Assembly (NCBI GenBank): GCA_002412885.1
Contig: DHVX01000071.1
Span: 6,745-70,744 of the forward strand
Direction of reading: 5' to 3'
From: Bacteroidales bacterium UBA5197
GTDB lineage: Bacteria > Bacteroidota > Bacteroidia > Bacteroidales > Lentimicrobiaceae
Length of the DNA: 64,000 nt
The notes below the pieces were generated by a model. It did not search any database, was not told the DNA's origin, and saw only the letters and a program-made list of their open reading frames with translations. Of the stretch, positions 53,973-61,861 are shown one piece after another (position 1 is the first letter of the stretch; each line of letters begins with the position of its first letter). Both the position numbers and the translations under genes were made by a program.

Positions 53973-55315
53973 ATTTCCACCTCCTTTATATATCTATCTA
54001 ATCTTGCATCAAGATCAGTTTGTAAACCGTATTTTTTCATAAGCAAAATTTTGCTTTTTTGTAATGCTAGTAATTCCTGAATTAGTAGATAATGAGATGG
54101 ATTGTTACATGATTGCTCTAGCAACAGCCGTTCCTGCAATCCAATATTATCATTAGGTAAATCATATCCATAAACATCATTATAAATATCATTGACGGTA
54201 GTCGAGAAATTGCCATCTCTATACCACATGACCTGAATGGCAATTAATTCTTGACTAGTAATCAAGTTGATGCTTGAACGAAATTGTTGTGTGTCTTTTT
54301 GAATGGTCAGTAACTCACGTAAAAGTTGCACACGATAATTTATAGTATAGTTCCCCATTTTATGCCCAGTCTCATCAACTGCTAATTGCCCATTACGTCT
54401 AGTTTCATTACGATACTCTGAAACATTACGATCCGCGACCAGTCTGTTGCGAAAATCTAATAATGGCTTCATCCAGTTTACCCCGTTTTTTACTAAAGCG
54501 TTCATTGACTTGTCTTCCTTTACAACGGTACAAGTCCAACAACCGAAACGACTTTGACCACAAGAAGGGTGTGAATCGGTGGTTACAACTGTAGGACATT
54601 CGTAATCGTCTGCTGATGCATCTAAGTAAATTTTAAAAAGTATCTGATTATCGAAGCCCCATGGTGACGGAATAGCATTAATTATCCACCAAACCTCTTC
54701 TAGCATCATTTCTTTGATTGGTGCATAAGTAAAAGTATTTGGGTTTAACGGGTGTTTGGAAAGTCGATGCCCTTTAATGTCATGCTTTTTGATTGACTTT
54801 GCCCGCTGTTGACTTTCAGAAATTCTAGTCCCAATAAGAATTATCGCTTCACCATTCTCCGCAACTTTATTTGTTATAAAAGTTGAAGTAGGTTTTATTT
54901 TCATTTTTTCAGTACAGTATCGAAAAGAATTATTTGGCACGGGATATCCCTTCCCTATTACACAACTCCAAAAGGTGTCTTCTATTTGAGGTGTTGTTGT
55001 TATAACCTTAATTGGCAATTTCTGCTCTGTTGCGGCTTTCCCAATGTATTGCAATACATTACTTACATATTCTTCTATAACAGGATTTTCTACCATAGTA
55101 TCATTGCAAACGACATATATATGTCGTAAGAGATTTGGAGTGGGGCTTGTTTCTCTTATTCTAATTAATGCATGCCACACTAGAGTAAGCATAACGGTGG
55201 AATCTTTCCCTCCACTAAAACCAATTATCCAGGGGCGATTAAAACGGTCGTCTTCCAAATATTGATCTATTAATTCATCAATTATATTTGATATTCTGAC
55301 AGGTAGTTGCTTCAT
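53966..55315 (-). CDS. dndC: DNA phosphorothioation sulfurtransferase DndC
   Basis: This 449-residue protein has the PP-loop SGGKDST (34-40) of PAPS-reductase/ATP-pyrophosphatase enzymes. A cysteine cluster, CGQSRFGCWTC, with C-x6-C-x2-C spacing and a further cysteine in FRYCTEKMK, fits the 4Fe-4S ligands of DndC. It activates the DNA backbone for sulfur transfer; sulfur is supplied by a cysteine desulfurase (DndA or IscS). No dndA or dndB is in the window, so IscS in trans is presumed. It is the first gene of the eight-gene operon. Confidence 0.93.
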   Translation of the reverse strand: MKQLPVRISNIIDELIDQYLEDDRFNRPWIIGFSGGKDSTVMLTLVWHALIRIRETSPTPNLLRHIYVVCNDTMVENPVIEEYVSNVLQYIGKAATEQKLPIKVITTTPQIEDTFWSCVIGKGYPVPNNSFRYCTEKMKIKPTSTFITNKVAENGEAIILIGTRISESQQRAKSIKKHDIKGHRLSKHPLNPNTFTYAPIKEMMLEEVWWIINAIPSPWGFDNQILFKIYLDASADDYECPTVVTTDSHPSCGQSRFGCWTCTVVKEDKSMNALVKNGVNWMKPLLDFRNRLVADRNVSEYRNETRRNGQLAVDETGHKMGNYTINYRVQLLRELLTIQKDTQQFRSSINLITSQELIAIQVMWYRDGNFSTTVNDIYNDVYGYDLPNDNIGLQERLLLEQSCNNPSHYLLIQELLALQKSKILLMKKYGLQTDLDARLDRYIKEVEIC

Positions 55316-55347
55316 TCTATTAAGATTGATCTATTTTTCATTTTGTA

Positions 55348-55355
55348 CAAAAATA
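55348..55355 (-). promoter_or_regulatory. -7 box TATTTTTG upstream of dndC
   Basis: It matches TAnnTTTG on the minus strand, about 33 bp before the dndC ATG. The expected -33 TTTG is not seen at 19-21 bp. Confidence 0.4.
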
Positions 55356-55521
55356 GGGAATTTCTATAACTTTATATTAGAAAGCTAAAAAATGGACTAT
55401 TTAGTTTTCAGCTTTAGTTTGGAATTAAATTAGCTATCCAAATTTAACACGAAGGCTAGTTGCCCCAAGAGAGGCGTTGTATTGAGCTGCGATGCATTAA
55501 GCTTGTCGAAATGTCGAAATG

Positions 55522-55600
55522 CGTAGCATTGAGCCTGTCGAAATGTAGTTCAATTCTGAAGCTACGGGGCTGGGTCTTCCAGACCGCTCAGAGTCCTACA
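55522..55600. repeat. Dispersed repeat with GACCGCTCAGAGTCC core, copy 2
   Basis: Closely related to 24094-24172. It lies between the proteasome-like gene and dndC. Short internal repeats (GAGCCTGTCGAAATG) precede it from 55485. Confidence 0.7.
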
Positions 55601-55616
55601 TATTACACACAGTATT

Positions 55617-56900
55617 TTATAATTCTTTTAGTTCTTTATTGTAAAATAGACTATTCAGACTTCGGTCAATAATGTCTTTTCTTTTAACCCAAACAAATCC
55701 TTCGTGTTTTGTTATTATTGCTATGTCAACTGGTCCTCCAACTGTTTGTAATGTTTCACTTGTCTTTCTTTTTACAGAAGTGATGTTTATTAATGATTCA
55801 GCCAACTCTATTAAATCTTCTTTTCTTAAGAAACCTACGGATGTCATTACTGGCTTAACATATGTATCGACAGCAAATTTTCGTAGCTTTTCATTAATAT
55901 GTTTAAATCCAGTTTTAAAAAAACTCCTAACATCAGACTTATTGATATTGTCATATTTTTTTGAAATTTTATCTATAATTTCTTCAAATTCAAATGATAT
56001 TATCTTATTTAGTTCTTTTATAATATCTGGGTTAATCCCTTGAAAGAAAGTATCTACCATATCCCTTTGAGCGAAAGGTTTAACAATTGCTGTATTATTT
56101 TGCGATATTCGACTAGGTTCAGAATATTCGTATCTAAGTCTCCCAGATACTAATTCTCCAATTTTAACATTGCATATCGATGGGAATATTTCATTATTTC
56201 CATAACCAGCTATAACAATCCCTGAATAATCTTCTTCATCCGAAAATCTACAAATCAGTTCGTGATATAGTTGTTTGTAAATTCTACTTGTGTATTTAGC
56301 TTTTCGAGGTAATTTGTAGCTAGTATAAAAACCTGATAAAATTTTATCAATATAGGATTTGAATTCATTTTTGAAATCTTGCAATTTATATTCCTTAAAA
56401 TCCGGTAAAATATCTTGTTTCATTGAAGACAATTCGTCAAGGATATCAAAAAATGTTTTTTCATATAATTTGTCTTTGTCTTCAGGAGACAATACAGAAC
56501 TTGTGTTCTTATTTTTTAACTCAAATTGTTGTTTTAAAAATTCCATCATCCTATCAAGCATATCGTATAACCTGTATTCTATAAATTCTTTGATTTGCTC
56601 GACACTGACAAAAGAAGAATAATTCTCTTTAATGTATTTTATGAAGTCATCTCTATATTCAACTAGTGTGTCAAAACTCTTTTTTGCTAAATTTTTTGTG
56701 TAACTTTTTATAATTATTTCATAAGGAATTCCCATCCAACTTGCATTATTATATACCATAATGCCAATTGGTTCATATTTTGAAAGTGGAAACATCTTAT
56801 TGGCATTATTAAACACCTTATTCGCCCTTCCAACTGTCACAGCACTGTCTGCTGCAAGAACGACACTTGTTTTATTTAATATTCCAATTTCTGCTGTCAT
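55617..56900 (-). CDS. Proteasome-like Ntn-hydrolase family protein
   Basis: This 427-residue protein starts MTAEIGILNKTSVVLAADSA, which parallels the proteasome beta / HslV N-terminus with Thr2 becoming the N-terminal nucleophile after Met removal. With Thr2 counted as 1, Asp18 falls at the position of the catalytic Asp17 and Lys35 (NKMFPLSK) near the Lys33 position. FPLSKYEPIGIMVYNNASW follows like the proteasome beta strand pair. A long helical insert occupies about 75-205, and GIVIAGYGNNEIFPSICNVK near 220-245 returns to the fold. It is a candidate peptidase or amidase in a single-gene cassette; the attC-like site 7 ends 14 bp upstream. Confidence 0.65.
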   Translation of the reverse strand: MTAEIGILNKTSVVLAADSAVTVGRANKVFNNANKMFPLSKYEPIGIMVYNNASWMGIPYEIIIKSYTKNLAKKSFDTLVEYRDDFIKYIKENYSSFVSVEQIKEFIEYRLYDMLDRMMEFLKQQFELKNKNTSSVLSPEDKDKLYEKTFFDILDELSSMKQDILPDFKEYKLQDFKNEFKSYIDKILSGFYTSYKLPRKAKYTSRIYKQLYHELICRFSDEEDYSGIVIAGYGNNEIFPSICNVKIGELVSGRLRYEYSEPSRISQNNTAIVKPFAQRDMVDTFFQGINPDIIKELNKIISFEFEEIIDKISKKYDNINKSDVRSFFKTGFKHINEKLRKFAVDTYVKPVMTSVGFLRKEDLIELAESLINITSVKRKTSETLQTVGGPVDIAIITKHEGFVWVKRKDIIDRSLNSLFYNKELKEL

Positions 56901-56913
56901 TTTTTAATATTGT

Positions 56914-57045
56914 GTTTAACGCCGAAGCTTCACTCTGGCAGGCTTCTAAAAACACCAATCATTGCGGCTAACGGAATGCCCGTTAAAATTACAATTTTTC
57001 TCCGTATCACAATGTGCCTATTTGCGTAAACTTTTGCAGTTAAAC
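56914..57045 (-). repeat. attC-like site 7 (132 bp)
   Basis: On the minus strand it begins GTTTAAC and ends GTTAAAC, a perfect RYYYAAC/GTTRRRY pair that are exact complements. AAAGTTTACGC and TAGGC pair imperfectly with GCCTGCC and GTGAAGCTT, around a centre sharing TTTTAACGGGC with sites 1 and 2. The gene at 55617-56900 begins just after it. Confidence 0.8.
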
Positions 57046-57279
57046 AAACTGTCTTCATCAACCAATCAAATCCTCGCACCAAATATAACAACTTTTTAAA
57101 TATCCTAACGATTCACCGAACATTAATACCATCTGCAAGAATTAAAAATATTCCTCTGATAATAAGGGACATGTTTTACAAGTGCAGCACTGGCGAAATG
57201 CCAACAAAATTTGCTTGTGCTAAAGGTTTGCAGATTGGTTATTCTGCGCTCTGATTAAAATTTCAATCTGCTTATGCAT

Positions 57280-57400
57280 TTTTAAACACCATTCAAACGC
57301 CATTCAAACCCTGTTTAAATCGCATTTAAATCCGGAGGCGTAATTACACCTTATATATAGGTGTGGTTGGATGAAAAAGACACCTATATATTATGGTTTA
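57280..57400. repeat. Short-repeat tail and palindrome in the 57.05-57.56 kb gap
   Basis: CCATTCAAACG, CCATTCAAACC, CTGTTTAAATCG and CATTTAAATCC occur in a row, as near 31790-31820. They are followed by the palindrome ACACCTTATATATAGGTGT (57346-57364), whose half recurs at 57380. I see no gene in this gap. Confidence 0.5.
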
Positions 57401-57561
57401 TAACCTGGCCGAAAATTGAAATTTTGCAGCAGGTGCACAAAATCCGGCAAAAAAACTGCTTAATGCAGTGGCTTGTTTTTACTTAATCAAATGAAGTCAA
57501 AGTCCAGAATATATCGCAATGCACTGCTATGTAGAGTATTGTGACTTTCAGGCTGGCTTGA

Positions 57562-57894
57562 ATGATAATGGCTGAAGACGTAATCAAGTTCCTTGAAGAG
57601 ATAATCGAAATCCTTGAAGCGGTTACCGAAATCCTTGAAAGAGTTACCGAAATCCTTGAAGCGGTTACCGAAATCCTTGAAAGAGTTACCGAAATCCTTG
57701 AAAGAGTTATCGAAATCCTTGAAAGAGTTATCGAAATCCTTGAAAGAGTTACCGAAATCCTTGAAAGAGTTACCGAAATCCTTGAAAGAGTTACCGAAAT
57801 CCTTGAAAGAGTTACCGAAATCCTTGAAAAAATCACCGAAATCCATGAAAAAATCACCAAAATCTACGAAAATTTCAGACGAACCCCTTATTGA
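57562..57894 (+). CDS. Heptad-repeat coiled-coil protein encoded by a 21-bp tandem repeat
   Basis: This 110-residue frame has 14 units of 7 residues, mostly VTEILER, with V/I and L at the a/d-type positions throughout. The DNA unit is 21 bp (14 copies, 57577-57870). Other frames on both strands are also open because the repeat lacks stops. I prefer this frame because the divergent first units (DVIKFLE, EIIEILE) and last units (KITEIHE, KITKIYE) still keep the heptad pattern, as expected under selection in this frame. It may be a short cytoplasmic coiled coil; function unknown. Confidence 0.5.
   Translation: MIMAEDVIKFLEEIIEILEAVTEILERVTEILEAVTEILERVTEILERVIEILERVIEILERVTEILERVTEILERVTEILERVTEILEKITEIHEKITKIYENFRRTPY
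57577..57870. repeat. 21-bp tandem repeat, 14 units
   Basis: The consensus is GTTACCGAAATCCTTGAAAGA with swaps AGA/GCG/GAG and ACC/ATC. Edge units are the most divergent. It is open in several frames on both strands. Confidence 0.95.
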
Positions 57895-58280
57895 TTTTGA
57901 TCTCTTACCAGACTTCTTATCTCACCATCAAAAAGTATATTCACAACAATCGGGTTATGATAATTGTGCCCGAAGAAATAGAACGAAGAATCCATTAAAA
58001 TCCGAAAATCATAAACTGCCGCACTACAATGAAACAGGAAAATTATTGAGTCTTTAAAACACTAAACTTTTCATAGTAAACCTGCTCCCTTTTTACACAA
58101 AAAATGATGAAAGATGATTTTTATGTTTACAGAAGGTAATTGTTTGAGGTAATTATACTTGCCTGACGAAACAAAATATTGTTAATAAATCACTTTTGCC
58201 ATCATTTAAACCATCCTATAATACTAATAAATAGCATCTTATGTACTTTTGATCATATTCAAAAATTGTTAATAATTATT

Positions 58281-58322
58281 TTTACAATTTGTAAATCATT
58301 GTTTACAATTGCCATATATTTG
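58281..58322 (+). promoter_or_regulatory. Palindromic operator and -7 box for the XRE-ImmA/PIN operon
   Basis: TTTACAATTTGTAAA (58281-58295) is a perfect 15-bp palindrome about a central T, and a further TTTACAA half site lies at 58302-58308. TATATTTG (58315-58322) fits the -7 box, 35 bp before the first ATG. The palindrome overlaps the region expected for the -33 element, so the downstream HTH protein is a likely autorepressor. The binding itself is inferred. Confidence 0.55.
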
Positions 58323-58356
58323 CAATTATTGGACACACGAATTAAAATGAAGTCAT

Positions 58357-59409
58357 ATGATGAATGAAATATTTGGAAAACGTTTGCAAAGTGCCCGGAT
58401 GCAGGCAGGCTTATCACTGGATAAGCTGGTTGTACTTATTGACAGAGCAGTTACTAAAACGGCCCTTGCCAGGTATGAAAAAGGAGTAATGATGCCAAAG
58501 TTTGAAATAATAGAATTATTGGCCGAAAAGCTTGGACTGGATGTCGATTACTTTTTCCGCCCTCTCACGGTAAGCATTACAGGCGTAAAATTCAGAACCA
58601 ACAACAGTCTGGGCGTACGCCGCGAAGAATCGCTCAAACAGATCATAACGGCACATATTGAACGATACCTTGAGTTGGAGCAACTGCTCAACATCAGCAC
58701 CACCTTTGAAAATCCACTTAAGGGTATTATTATAAAGAACAGAGAAGATGTTGAAAAGGCTGCCAATACCCTGCACGAAAAGTGGAATCTGGGTCACCGC
58801 CACTTGCCTGCAGTTATGAAATTACTTGAAAATTATGGAATAAAGGTTATCGAAATAGATTCCGACGACGATTTTGAAGGTTATTCAGCCCATGCCAACG
58901 GAGGTATCCCTATTATAGTTGTAAGAAAAAGTGCCACCACAGAGCGCAAACGTTTAACCGCGCTTCATGAACTGGCACATATACTGCTTGAATTTGATCC
59001 CGAACTTACCGATTCTCAGATTGAAATGCTGTGTTTTAATTTTGGAGGCGCGGTGCTTATTCCCGATCAGACTTACTTCAGAGATTTTGGCAATTACCGC
59101 ATCAGCTTCTCAAAACGTGAACTGGGAATTATGAAAGATACCTATGGGATGTCGGCAGTAGCATTTGCAAAAAGAACAAGCGAACTGGGTGTTATGTCTA
59201 AAAACAGATTAATCCCGTTGTTCGAAATGGTAAGGAAAGATCCCATGGAGAAACATATAGGTACCAATGTAATGATTGACAATGCCACACGATTTGATAA
59301 GATGCTTTCGCGGGCAATATCAGAGCGTAATATTTCTTTGACCAAAGCCGCGGAACTGGCCGGAATTAATATTGACGAACTTATCAAAAACTACACCGAC
59401 AATGACTAA
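58357..59409 (+). CDS. XRE-family HTH + ImmA/IrrE metallopeptidase (antitoxin-like)
   Basis: This 350-residue protein has an N-terminal XRE helix-turn-helix (about 5-67; RLQSARMQAGLSLDKLVVLI). The ImmA/IrrE domain carries the zinc motif HELAH (204-208) and a downstream acidic residue in FDPELTD. A C-terminal extra helix-turn-helix-like piece (ITEAAELAGI-type, 330-345) may help DNA binding. Such fusions usually act as the regulatory antitoxin of a pair. Its stop overlaps the start of the PIN-like gene by 8 bp (59402-59409). An ATG follows directly at 58360, so the exact start could shift by one codon. Confidence 0.85.
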   Translation: MMNEIFGKRLQSARMQAGLSLDKLVVLIDRAVTKTALARYEKGVMMPKFEIIELLAEKLGLDVDYFFRPLTVSITGVKFRTNNSLGVRREESLKQIITAHIERYLELEQLLNISTTFENPLKGIIIKNREDVEKAANTLHEKWNLGHRHLPAVMKLLENYGIKVIEIDSDDDFEGYSAHANGGIPIIVVRKSATTERKRLTALHELAHILLEFDPELTDSQIEMLCFNFGGAVLIPDQTYFRDFGNYRISFSKRELGIMKDTYGMSAVAFAKRTSELGVMSKNRLIPLFEMVRKDPMEKHIGTNVMIDNATRFDKMLSRAISERNISLTKAAELAGINIDELIKNYTDND

Positions 59410-59932
59410 AAACCTTACTTGCGACGCAAGCACTCTGCGGGACATGAGCAAATTAAAGCTCCTGTCCCACCTCCATAAGCTTGGCTACAGCCTGCACACA
59501 ACCTCACTTGCATGCAAAGGACTTGACGATGCAACCAGGTTTGAAGTTGAAGCCTTAACCGCAACAGGATTGATTACTATTGATAAATCAAATGAAAGAG
59601 ATTACCCGGCCTTTTTAAGAATGCGGCAGGATAATCCCGGAATATCACGAAGCGACTGTTCGGTGATATTTTTGGCGTGGCGGATGAAGTATAATCTGAT
59701 TACTTCTGATCCCTACGTGATTAATGTCGCCTCAAAAGTAAACGTAACTGCAGTAAAATACAGTTTTGTATTCGGCGAAATGGCCGCTTCCGGTTTACTT
59801 ACCCTTGCCGAAGCTACTGAAAAATACATGGAGCTAACCACTGAAGTTAACACCCTTTGCGATCTGGGCCATCAGGTCATACATCTGCCTATGGTGACTT
59901 ATAGCTTCATTAACAAACAATCAGCAGGTTAA
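59402..59932 (+). CDS. PIN-like protein, toxin partner of the XRE-ImmA gene
   Basis: This is a 176-residue protein from the ATG at 59402; the open frame starting earlier (59372) lies within the ImmA gene. The pattern NLTCDASTL (Asp8), SRSDCSVIFLAWRMKYNLIT (Asp85) and TSD (Asp103) follows PIN-domain acidic spacing, with strand LITSD near 99-103. PIN proteins cleave RNA. Overlap with an XRE-ImmA gene is a recognised toxin-antitoxin layout. The C-terminal half is helical and may hold the antitoxin contact. Fold assignment is from pattern only. Confidence 0.65.
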   Translation: MTKNLTCDASTLRDMSKLKLLSHLHKLGYSLHTTSLACKGLDDATRFEVEALTATGLITIDKSNERDYPAFLRMRQDNPGISRSDCSVIFLAWRMKYNLITSDPYVINVASKVNVTAVKYSFVFGEMAASGLLTLAEATEKYMELTTEVNTLCDLGHQVIHLPMVTYSFINKQSAG

Positions 59933-59961
59933 ATAATTAACCTGAACAATACAGAAAACTG

Positions 59962-60267
59962 ATGCAGATAGAAAAACACGACCGGGATTATGCTGAAGAG
60001 TGGTTCGGAACAGCCGAATACACAGAGCAGGATATTCAGGAGTTGCTCCTCATGGAGGAACATTTTTCTGATGCATTGACTTTTGATGTTATAATTGCAA
60101 GTGAATACAAAGTTACTGTAGTACCTTCCAGCGGATTAAAACGGCCGCCTGATAAAATATTATGCCCGCCAAAAGTATATGAGTACACCCCCGATGAACG
60201 TTTGCATACACACAAACTATTGGGTAAGGACTCTCAAGGCTTGCCTCCCCCAAATATCTGTCAATAA
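59962..60267 (+). CDS. 101-residue hypothetical protein
   Basis: This is an acidic, helical N-terminal half (HDRDYAEEWFGTAEYTEQDI) followed by a proline-rich, basic tail (PPDKILCPPKVYEYTPDERL). It begins 29 bp after the PIN-like gene and is likely in the same transcript. There is no known domain. The proline-rich end lies before a region with no clear terminator, so the C-terminus could be artefactual. Confidence 0.45.
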   Translation: MQIEKHDRDYAEEWFGTAEYTEQDIQELLLMEEHFSDALTFDVIIASEYKVTVVPSSGLKRPPDKILCPPKVYEYTPDERLHTHKLLGKDSQGLPPPNICQ

Positions 60268-60540
60268 TACACTCAGGTAATGCGATTTGTAGCAATACAA
60301 AATTTCGCTTTAACCGGGTGTGCCTCCTCCGATCAGGAAACAGCTTCATTTCACCAAAGCATTTAAATTGCTGTGGATTGATTTTGCTGAATGTATCCTC
60401 ATCAAATGAGCGCTTATATATTATAATCGCCCGTTACGGGGGCAAAAAAGGCCTCAGGCCTGAAATTCTTTTTTGATTTTTACAGATTAATACAGATTAC
60501 AGTGAGAACATATCGATTACGTCATCAGAAATACAAGTCC

Positions 60541-61437
60541 ATGCAGATAACACTCGAAAGTTATCAGCAGGCCTTTGAAGGAAACCAGGAAGCCATGGCT
60601 GTGATGAATTCCTTCTCAGAACACAATAGTCAACTTTCGGCTTTGCTATCGAAATTGACCCGACCAGTTTCTACAGTTTATCAACCCAAAATGAACAAGC
60701 AAATTGAATTTACCAAAAAGCTTCGTTCAATGATCGGCGTTGGTATAACAGTAGCAACACGCAAGGGCGATGCAACACTGCTATACACTTTAAAGCTCTA
60801 TCGCACTCAGCTGGTAAATGCTTCTGCATTTCTGCTGCGCGAGATGGCTGTCCACTTATCTGAAGAGATGACACCCCATACTGAAATACTGACAGGACTT
60901 GGCATTACGCCAGAGTTGTTTGAGGCGTTTAATCAGATGATTCAGGACTTCAGTGTAACAGTTGACAACACAAGAGTGCAGCTAAATGTGAGGAAGTCCG
61001 ATCGCAAGGCGATTCGCTCCCTGCTTAAAACCTGCAACAGCATTGTAAGAGATCAGCTTGATCCACTTGTACTTACTGTAGAAGATGAACAACCGGATCT
61101 TTTCAGAGAGTGGTTCACACTGCGGGCCCGTAAAAAAGGCAAGTCGCAGTTGAATGGGCTGGAAACAGCCAACTCTGATATCAGCGGAACGGTTACCGAC
61201 AGCACCACAAATCAGCCTTTGGCTTTCGCCATTGTTACCCTGGTTGAGCAAGGCACAGTAACCGAATCTGACGAAGATGGGTATTACACATTTGATGAAC
61301 TTAGCGAAGGAGATTACACCCTGAGTTGTCATGCCTCAGGCTACGATGTACCGGAAGTGGTAAAAGTAGCAGCAGGGAAAGACGACAGCGTGGTTGTAGA
61401 TTTTAACCTGAAGCGGGTAAATCCGATCCTTAACTGA
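60541..61437 (+). CDS. Helical protein with carboxypeptidase-regulatory-like C-terminal domain
   Basis: This is a 298-residue protein from the ATG at 60541 (an in-frame GTG at 60502 is possible). Residues about 1-205 are helical (SYQQAFEGNQEAMAVMNSFS, QIEFTKKLRSMIGVGITVAT). Residues about 218-295 are a CarboxypepD_reg-like beta-sandwich (ISGTVTDSTTNQPLAFAIVT, then DGYYTFDELSEGDYTLSC). No signal peptide is evident, which is odd because this sandwich is usually extracellular. Function unknown. Confidence 0.75.
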   Translation: MQITLESYQQAFEGNQEAMAVMNSFSEHNSQLSALLSKLTRPVSTVYQPKMNKQIEFTKKLRSMIGVGITVATRKGDATLLYTLKLYRTQLVNASAFLLREMAVHLSEEMTPHTEILTGLGITPELFEAFNQMIQDFSVTVDNTRVQLNVRKSDRKAIRSLLKTCNSIVRDQLDPLVLTVEDEQPDLFREWFTLRARKKGKSQLNGLETANSDISGTVTDSTTNQPLAFAIVTLVEQGTVTESDEDGYYTFDELSEGDYTLSCHASGYDVPEVVKVAAGKDDSVVVDFNLKRVNPILN

Positions 61438-61477
61438 AACTGAAGCCGCAATACAGCGGCAGAGTAGAAGTACCATT

Positions 61478-61513
61478 AAACCGGCCTGCATGTGTGGGCC
61501 GGTTTTGTTTTTG
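61478..61513 (+). terminator. Terminator
   Basis: AAACCGGCC (61478-61486) pairs with GGCCGGTTT (61497-61505), followed by TGTTTTT. Confidence 0.7.
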
Positions 61514-61554
61514 CTGACGTGTGGCGCAACACTTCGTCCCCTGACGCGTGATGA

Positions 61555-61664
61555 AAAACGCCTGAAACAAGCAATATGTGACCTAACAAGTTTTCTTCCA
61601 ACTTGTGAGGTCTTCTTGTTTTATAAATGGCGAAGAAAACGCCTGAAACAAGCAATATGTGACC
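61555..61664. repeat. Hairpin element between 29-bp direct repeats
   Basis: AAAACGCCTGAAACAAGC and the following 11 bases occur at 61555-61583 and 61636-61664 (offset 81). Between them is the hairpin ACCTAACAAG/CTTGTGAGGT (61581-61611), related to those at 23272 and 23560. The 61,438-61,859 gap contains no gene I can support. Confidence 0.75.
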
Positions 61665-61682
61665 ATGAAAAGACCATCGCTG

Positions 61683-61861
61683 AAGCTGAGCGGCATTTAG
61701 CTTCGCTGAGCTCGTCCGCGAAGGCGGCCTCGGTTATAAAGCCGCTCGTAACTTTGGTTAATTTGCAATAATCCAAATATGCTTTTTTATAATTGGTGAA
61801 GCGAAGCAAGAAAAGCCATATAATTGGCAGAGCTTATTGAATTGCAAATTCAATGGTGTTC
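61683..61861. repeat. Dispersed repeat fragments next to the kinase stop
   Basis: An inverted fragment of the GC-rich repeat (CTTCGCTGAGCTCGTCCGCG) is followed by TTGAATTGCAAATTCAAT and GTGTTCAAAGGGG. The same sequences are found at 23114, 23342 and 23630. The final TGA of the sensor kinase lies inside this block. Confidence 0.7.

Noticed and set aside
57483..58057. Minus-strand frames reading FKDFGNS and RISVTLS repeats and a plus frame reading LPKSLKE repeats
   Set aside because: All arise from the stop-free 21-bp repeat; only the plus-strand heptad frame keeps its pattern in the divergent edge units.
61490..61771. A 93-codon plus-strand frame with repeated RLKQAICD
   Set aside because: It is made of the 29-bp direct repeats and dispersed repeat fragments; there is no domain or start context.
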